Part shown: piece by piece, positions 60,522 through 64,000 of the stretch
Position numbering within the stretch: position 1 is the first letter of the stretch
Layout of the letters: each line of letters begins with the position of its first letter
From: Echinicola soli
GTDB lineage: Bacteria; Bacteroidota; Bacteroidia; Cytophagales; Cyclobacteriaceae
Reading direction: 5' to 3'
Length of the DNA stretch: 64,000 nt
NCBI RefSeq assembly: GCF_006575665.1
Contig: NZ_CP041253.1
Span: forward strand, 2,517,001 to 2,581,000
Position numbers and translations under genes: made by a program
The notes under the pieces: model-generated
Told to the model about the DNA's origin: nothing
The model's database searches: none
The model's input: only the letters and a program-made list of their open reading frames with translations

Positions 60522-62474
60522 ATGAAATGCAACTTAACTTTTACTGTCCGAGGAATATTTTTGTGCTGTTCGTTGATTTGGGCAGTCTTTAGCGCGTCAG
60601 CTCAGGAGAAGCGGGATTTACTGACCAAACAAATAGAGGACGTGAAAGACCTTGCCGCTTGGGAGATGGATCCCTTATCCGTCTTTCCAAGTGAAAATGC
60701 TGTTCACCAACAGTTAAGCCAGCTTCCGAAAGAAATCCAGTACCAGCTGGCAGAAGAAGGGGGCAAAGCCCTGGCGTATGAATGGCCAAGCATACCGGTG
60801 TCTGCCTATTTGGATTTTGTGCGCAACGGAAACCGTACCCGGATGCAAGCTTATCAAAATGAACGGATGAAGGCATTGAAAAGCTTGGTGATGGCAGAAT
60901 TGGCGACAGGGGAAGGAAAATATATTGATGCGATCATGGATGGTGCCTGGGCCATGTGTGAGCAGTCCACCTGGGTGCTTTCTGCCCACCTGGGTGCCCA
61001 GAAAGATAAGTCGGGAATGCCTGATGTGGAGGATCCCGTAATCGATCTGGGAGCTGGTGAGGTGGCCAATTTATTGTCATGGATCCATTTTTATTTTCGA
61101 AGTGATTTTGAAACCATTTCGCCGTTGTTGACCAGAAGGATTGAGAAAGAGTTGGATGAGCGGATTATTAGCCCATATTTGGCCAGGGATGATTTTTGGT
61201 GGATGGGCTTTGAGTCTTCCTTTGTCAATAATTGGAATCCATGGTGCAATTATAACGTCCTGCTAACAGCATCGTTAGTAGAGAAAGATCAAAAACGCCT
61301 TCACCAGGTAGTAGAAAAAAGTGCACGATCAGTAGATCAGTTTATCAATTATTACAAGGCTGACGGGGCTTGTGAAGAGGGGCCTGCTTATTGGGATCAT
61401 GCTGGGGGGAAGATGTTGGAATACTTAGCGTTACTCAAAGACCTTTCGCAGGGAAAAGTGGATGTTGGGAAAGAGCCCGTGATCCAAAATATGGGCAATT
61501 ATATCAGGAAAGTCCATATTGCGGATGACTACTACGTGAATTTTGCGGACGCCTCTGCTCGACTAAAGGCACACCCTGGGATTATTTTTAGGTACGGTCA
61601 GTATATTTCAGATGAGAACCTGAAGGGTTTTGCAGCAGATGTAGCCCAAAAGGAGGACTTAGACCAATGGCTGCTGAAGGGAAGCCTGGACCGGACGATT
61701 CATAATCTTATGGGGTACAAGAAGGTGGAATCCCAAAAAGCTTATCAGGAAAAAACTCCTTTCTTTTGGTATTCGGAGACAGAGGTTGCAGGAGGACGAT
61801 CTGTAGATGGGTTGTTTTTTGCGGCGAAGGGTGGCCATAACAATGAAAGCCACAATCATAATGATGTGGGGACATTTGTTCTGTATTATCATGGGAATCC
61901 GGTTTTTATCGATGTTGGTGTGGAAACGTACTCGGCCAAAACATTTAGCAAGGACCGCTATGATATCTGGACCATGCAGTCTGATTTTCATAACCTCCCG
62001 CTGATCAATGGTGTATCGCAGCAAAATGGCAAGAACTTCAAGGGAGCCTCGGTGGGTTTTTCCGAAGGAAAACGATACGTTCGTTTTGGACTGGATGTAA
62101 GCCAGGCTTATCCTGAGTCTGCGGCAAGCAACTTTTGGGAAAGGAGTTATGAGTTGGATAGAAAAAAAGGAAAGTTTAGCATTACCGACCAATTTTCTCT
62201 GAAAAGATGGGAGGCGCCATCTGAAGTACACTTAATGAGCCTATACCCTCCGGAAAAAACAGAAGAGGGAATGGTGGGCATCACATTGCCCAATGGTCAG
62301 GATATGATAATGCAGTACCCCGCTGATAAGGTGACGTTAACCATAGAAGAATGGCCAGTGGAGGATTCTCGGCTTTTACAGGTTTGGGAGCAGGAAGTGG
62401 TTTATCGGTTGGTATTTGTCCAAGTAGGAAAGCGCTTGGAGGAGAAATGGGCGTTTGAAGTGGCCACTCCATAG
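60522..62474 (+). CDS. Heparinase II/III-family polysaccharide lyase
   Basis: This 650-residue secreted protein has a signal peptide ending at ASAQEK (about residue 29). The alpha/alpha-toroid domain (about 40-400) contains WALS-type helices with PSIPVSAYLDFVRNGNR and NNWNPWCNYNVLLTASLVE, and the beta-sandwich heparinase II/III domain (about 420-640) contains GGHNNESHNHNDVGTFVLYYHGNPVFIDVG. The HNNESHNHND stretch holds the metal- and substrate-binding histidines. It cleaves an uronate-containing polysaccharide or oligosaccharide by beta-elimination. The CAZy family cannot be fixed here; relatives act on heparin, alginate and chondroitin. It follows PL8 by 66 bases. Confidence 0.9.
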   Translation: MKCNLTFTVRGIFLCCSLIWAVFSASAQEKRDLLTKQIEDVKDLAAWEMDPLSVFPSENAVHQQLSQLPKEIQYQLAEEGGKALAYEWPSIPVSAYLDFVRNGNRTRMQAYQNERMKALKSLVMAELATGEGKYIDAIMDGAWAMCEQSTWVLSAHLGAQKDKSGMPDVEDPVIDLGAGEVANLLSWIHFYFRSDFETISPLLTRRIEKELDERIISPYLARDDFWWMGFESSFVNNWNPWCNYNVLLTASLVEKDQKRLHQVVEKSARSVDQFINYYKADGACEEGPAYWDHAGGKMLEYLALLKDLSQGKVDVGKEPVIQNMGNYIRKVHIADDYYVNFADASARLKAHPGIIFRYGQYISDENLKGFAADVAQKEDLDQWLLKGSLDRTIHNLMGYKKVESQKAYQEKTPFFWYSETEVAGGRSVDGLFFAAKGGHNNESHNHNDVGTFVLYYHGNPVFIDVGVETYSAKTFSKDRYDIWTMQSDFHNLPLINGVSQQNGKNFKGASVGFSEGKRYVRFGLDVSQAYPESAASNFWERSYELDRKKGKFSITDQFSLKRWEAPSEVHLMSLYPPEKTEEGMVGITLPNGQDMIMQYPADKVTLTIEEWPVEDSRLLQVWEQEVVYRLVFVQVGKRLEEKWAFEVATP

Positions 62475-62504
62475 CTCCACCAGTAAAGTGGTTTACTGGT
62501 GGAG
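62475..62504. terminator. 13-bp hairpin between converging lyase and sulfatase genes
   Basis: CTCCACCAGTAAA (62475-62487) and TTTACTGGTGGAG (62492-62504) pair perfectly over a 4-base loop. No T run follows, so its strength as a terminator is uncertain. It sits at the convergence of the two genes. Confidence 0.7.
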
Positions 62505-62536
62505 TTGGGAAAGGTCAGCTAATGCCCGTTTCGGGT

Positions 62537-63865
62537 TCAATCTCCCGATTCCCAAGCGTTATTGCCTGATGTCGGAACGAAATAGGGATGAGGGAGTTGG
62601 GCGAGCCATTGGTTATACTTTTCATTCATTTCAAGGTGTTTTCCAGGATTGCTTTTTAGCAGGTTGTTTTCTTCCGCCAGGTCTTGGTCCAGGTTGTAGA
62701 GTTCATGGCTGTCTTTGTTCACGATAAGCTTCCATTGCCCGGTCCTGATGGCACCTTTATACTGACTGGTGTGCCAGTACAGTTCACGGTGTTCGTGTTC
62801 CTGAGGTTTGTTGATGAGTTCCAGTACCGATTTTCCTTCCAGGTTTCGTTTGGAATAGCCTACGGCATCCAAAATGCTTGGCAGGATATCGAGGCTTGAT
62901 GTGATGGAATGACAAACGGTTCCACTGTTGATTTTTCCTGGCCATCTTACCGCAAAAGGAACCCGGATTCCTCCTTCATACAGTTGGCCTTTGTAGCCTT
63001 TCAAGGGACTATTGTTGGCACTGATATGTTTCGATCCTCCATTGTCATTGATGAAGAAGATGATCGTGTTGTCCAGCTCGTCCATTGCTTGAAGCTGATC
63101 GAAGATCTTGCCGACATTTTCGTCCAGTGAATAAGCCATGGCTGCTAAGATTTCCCGTTTTGGATCCTCCGGAAATTTGCCTTTGAACATTTCCACATGC
63201 TCAGGTTTGGCTTCCAAAGGGCTGTGGACTGCGTTATAGGAAATATAGAGAAAAAAGGGATTTTCACGATTGTTGGTGGCAAAGTCCAGCGCTTCATCCG
63301 TGATGGCATCGGTCATGTAGGGAATGGTGGCCGGGTCTACAGGCTTGCCATCATCAATGACGTCTATGGCTTTCCCTGTGTGGTAGTGGTTGGAGCCCCA
63401 CAGGAATCCCCAAAAATGGTCAAAGCCCTTTTGTTGGGGCTGGAATTCCTCTGCAAACCCTTCATGCCATTTGCCAAATGCTGCGGTAGAATAACCTAGT
63501 GGCTGAAGGTATTCTCCGACCAGTTTGACATTGTGAGGGAGTCCATATTCATCTTGATCTATACTGTAGGTTATCCCTTTGATGTAGTTGTAAATATGGC
63601 CAAACTCAGGCTGGTTGATGCCAGAAAGGAGCCCGGCGCGGGAAGGGGAGCATACGCTGGCGGTCACATATGCGTTGGTGAATTTTGCGCCTTCGTTTGC
63701 GATCCTGTCAATGTTGGAGGTAGATATAAACTTGTCAGACTGAAAACTGAAATCAGCGTACCCCGCATCATCGCTGACGATGACGATGATGTTGGGTTTT
63801 TCTTGGGCTAAGCTGTTGCCTATTGTGAATAACAAGAGAATTAAAAATGAACAGTATGGTTTCAT
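62537..63865 (-). CDS. Sulfatase (S1-type family), secreted
   Basis: This 442-residue protein has a signal peptide ending at SLAQEK (about residue 20), then IVIVSDDAGYADFSF (metal site) and the formylglycine motif SVCSPSRAGLLSG with Cys72. FGKWHEG and FINDNGGSK are further S1 marks. Cys72 must be oxidised by a maturase encoded elsewhere. The enzyme removes sulfate esters from glycans, here probably from glycosaminoglycan or from the unsaturated oligosaccharides made by the lyases. It converges on the lyase pair. Position preference (2-, 4- or 6-O-sulfate) cannot be read. Confidence 0.93.
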   Translation of the reverse strand: MKPYCSFLILLLFTIGNSLAQEKPNIIVIVSDDAGYADFSFQSDKFISTSNIDRIANEGAKFTNAYVTASVCSPSRAGLLSGINQPEFGHIYNYIKGITYSIDQDEYGLPHNVKLVGEYLQPLGYSTAAFGKWHEGFAEEFQPQQKGFDHFWGFLWGSNHYHTGKAIDVIDDGKPVDPATIPYMTDAITDEALDFATNNRENPFFLYISYNAVHSPLEAKPEHVEMFKGKFPEDPKREILAAMAYSLDENVGKIFDQLQAMDELDNTIIFFINDNGGSKHISANNSPLKGYKGQLYEGGIRVPFAVRWPGKINSGTVCHSITSSLDILPSILDAVGYSKRNLEGKSVLELINKPQEHEHRELYWHTSQYKGAIRTGQWKLIVNKDSHELYNLDQDLAEENNLLKSNPGKHLEMNEKYNQWLAQLPHPYFVPTSGNNAWESGD

Positions 63866-64000
63866 GCTTTAATATTTGTAAGTGAATTAACGTTAATCAA
63901 AGTACTGCATATGATAATATAATGAAAATTTTAAAAACAAAAAGATAATGTTTTGAACGTTTTTTATGCTTGTGTTTGATCTTTAGATTTATACGGTAAT
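63866..64000 (-). other. Upstream region of the sulfatase
   Basis: This AT-rich stretch presumably has the sulfatase promoter. I see no gene in it; the window ends here. Confidence 0.4.

Overview
The window reads as chromosomal DNA of a Bacteroidota, most likely a marine Cytophagales member of the Cyclobacteriaceae/Echinicola type. The evidence is two SusC/SusD pairs, type IX secretion (T9SS) C-terminal sorting domains, a PorP/SprF protein, many secreted sulfatases and glycosidases, AT-rich intergenic DNA and few Shine-Dalgarno sequences. The genus is inferred from general gene style only. No rRNA, tRNA, CRISPR array, insertion sequence or phage gene was found.

Bases 1-9250 are mostly housekeeping: a truncated MscS channel, a GNAT-nitrilase fusion, kdsC-kdsA for LPS Kdo synthesis, three YkuD-type L,D-transpeptidases (two in tandem, one convergent), and an overlapping 6-pyruvoyl-tetrahydropterin synthase-like gene/folE pair.

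Bases 9250-22820 are a first polysaccharide/glycan utilisation locus (PUL 1): an S1-type sulfatase and a PNGase F-like protein on the minus strand; then a GH2 beta-galactosidase, a DUF3472 lipoprotein, SusC and SusD on the plus strand. The set suggests sulfated, galactose-bearing glycoprotein glycans.

Bases 23300-38206 are a four-gene cassette that is the most distinctive part of the window: a 3181-residue T9SS type B adhesin with nine almost perfectly phased 85-residue repeats, a PorP/SprF partner, a lipoprotein of PorE/OmpA layout, and a 784-residue protein that shares the adhesin's N-terminal module but ends in a type A-like sorting domain. A terminator-like hairpin lies inside the signal-peptide codons of the last gene. 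A LytTR response regulator and a PAS histidine kinase follow, divergent from each other, with a possible 30-residue cationic peptide gene between them.

Bases 41558-64000 hold a DUF1080 lipoprotein, a small membrane protein and a second PUL (PUL 2): GH29 fucosidase, DUF2264 protein, GH20 hexosaminidase and GH88 unsaturated glucuronyl hydrolase on the minus strand; ECF sigma factor, FecR anti-sigma factor, STN-bearing SusC, SusD, PL8 lyase and heparinase II/III-like lyase on the plus strand; and a second sulfatase. Lyase, unsaturated uronyl hydrolase, hexosaminidase, sulfatase and fucosidase together point to a sulfated, possibly fucosylated, glycosaminoglycan such as chondroitin sulfate. Sensing would run through SusC-STN, FecR and the sigma factor.
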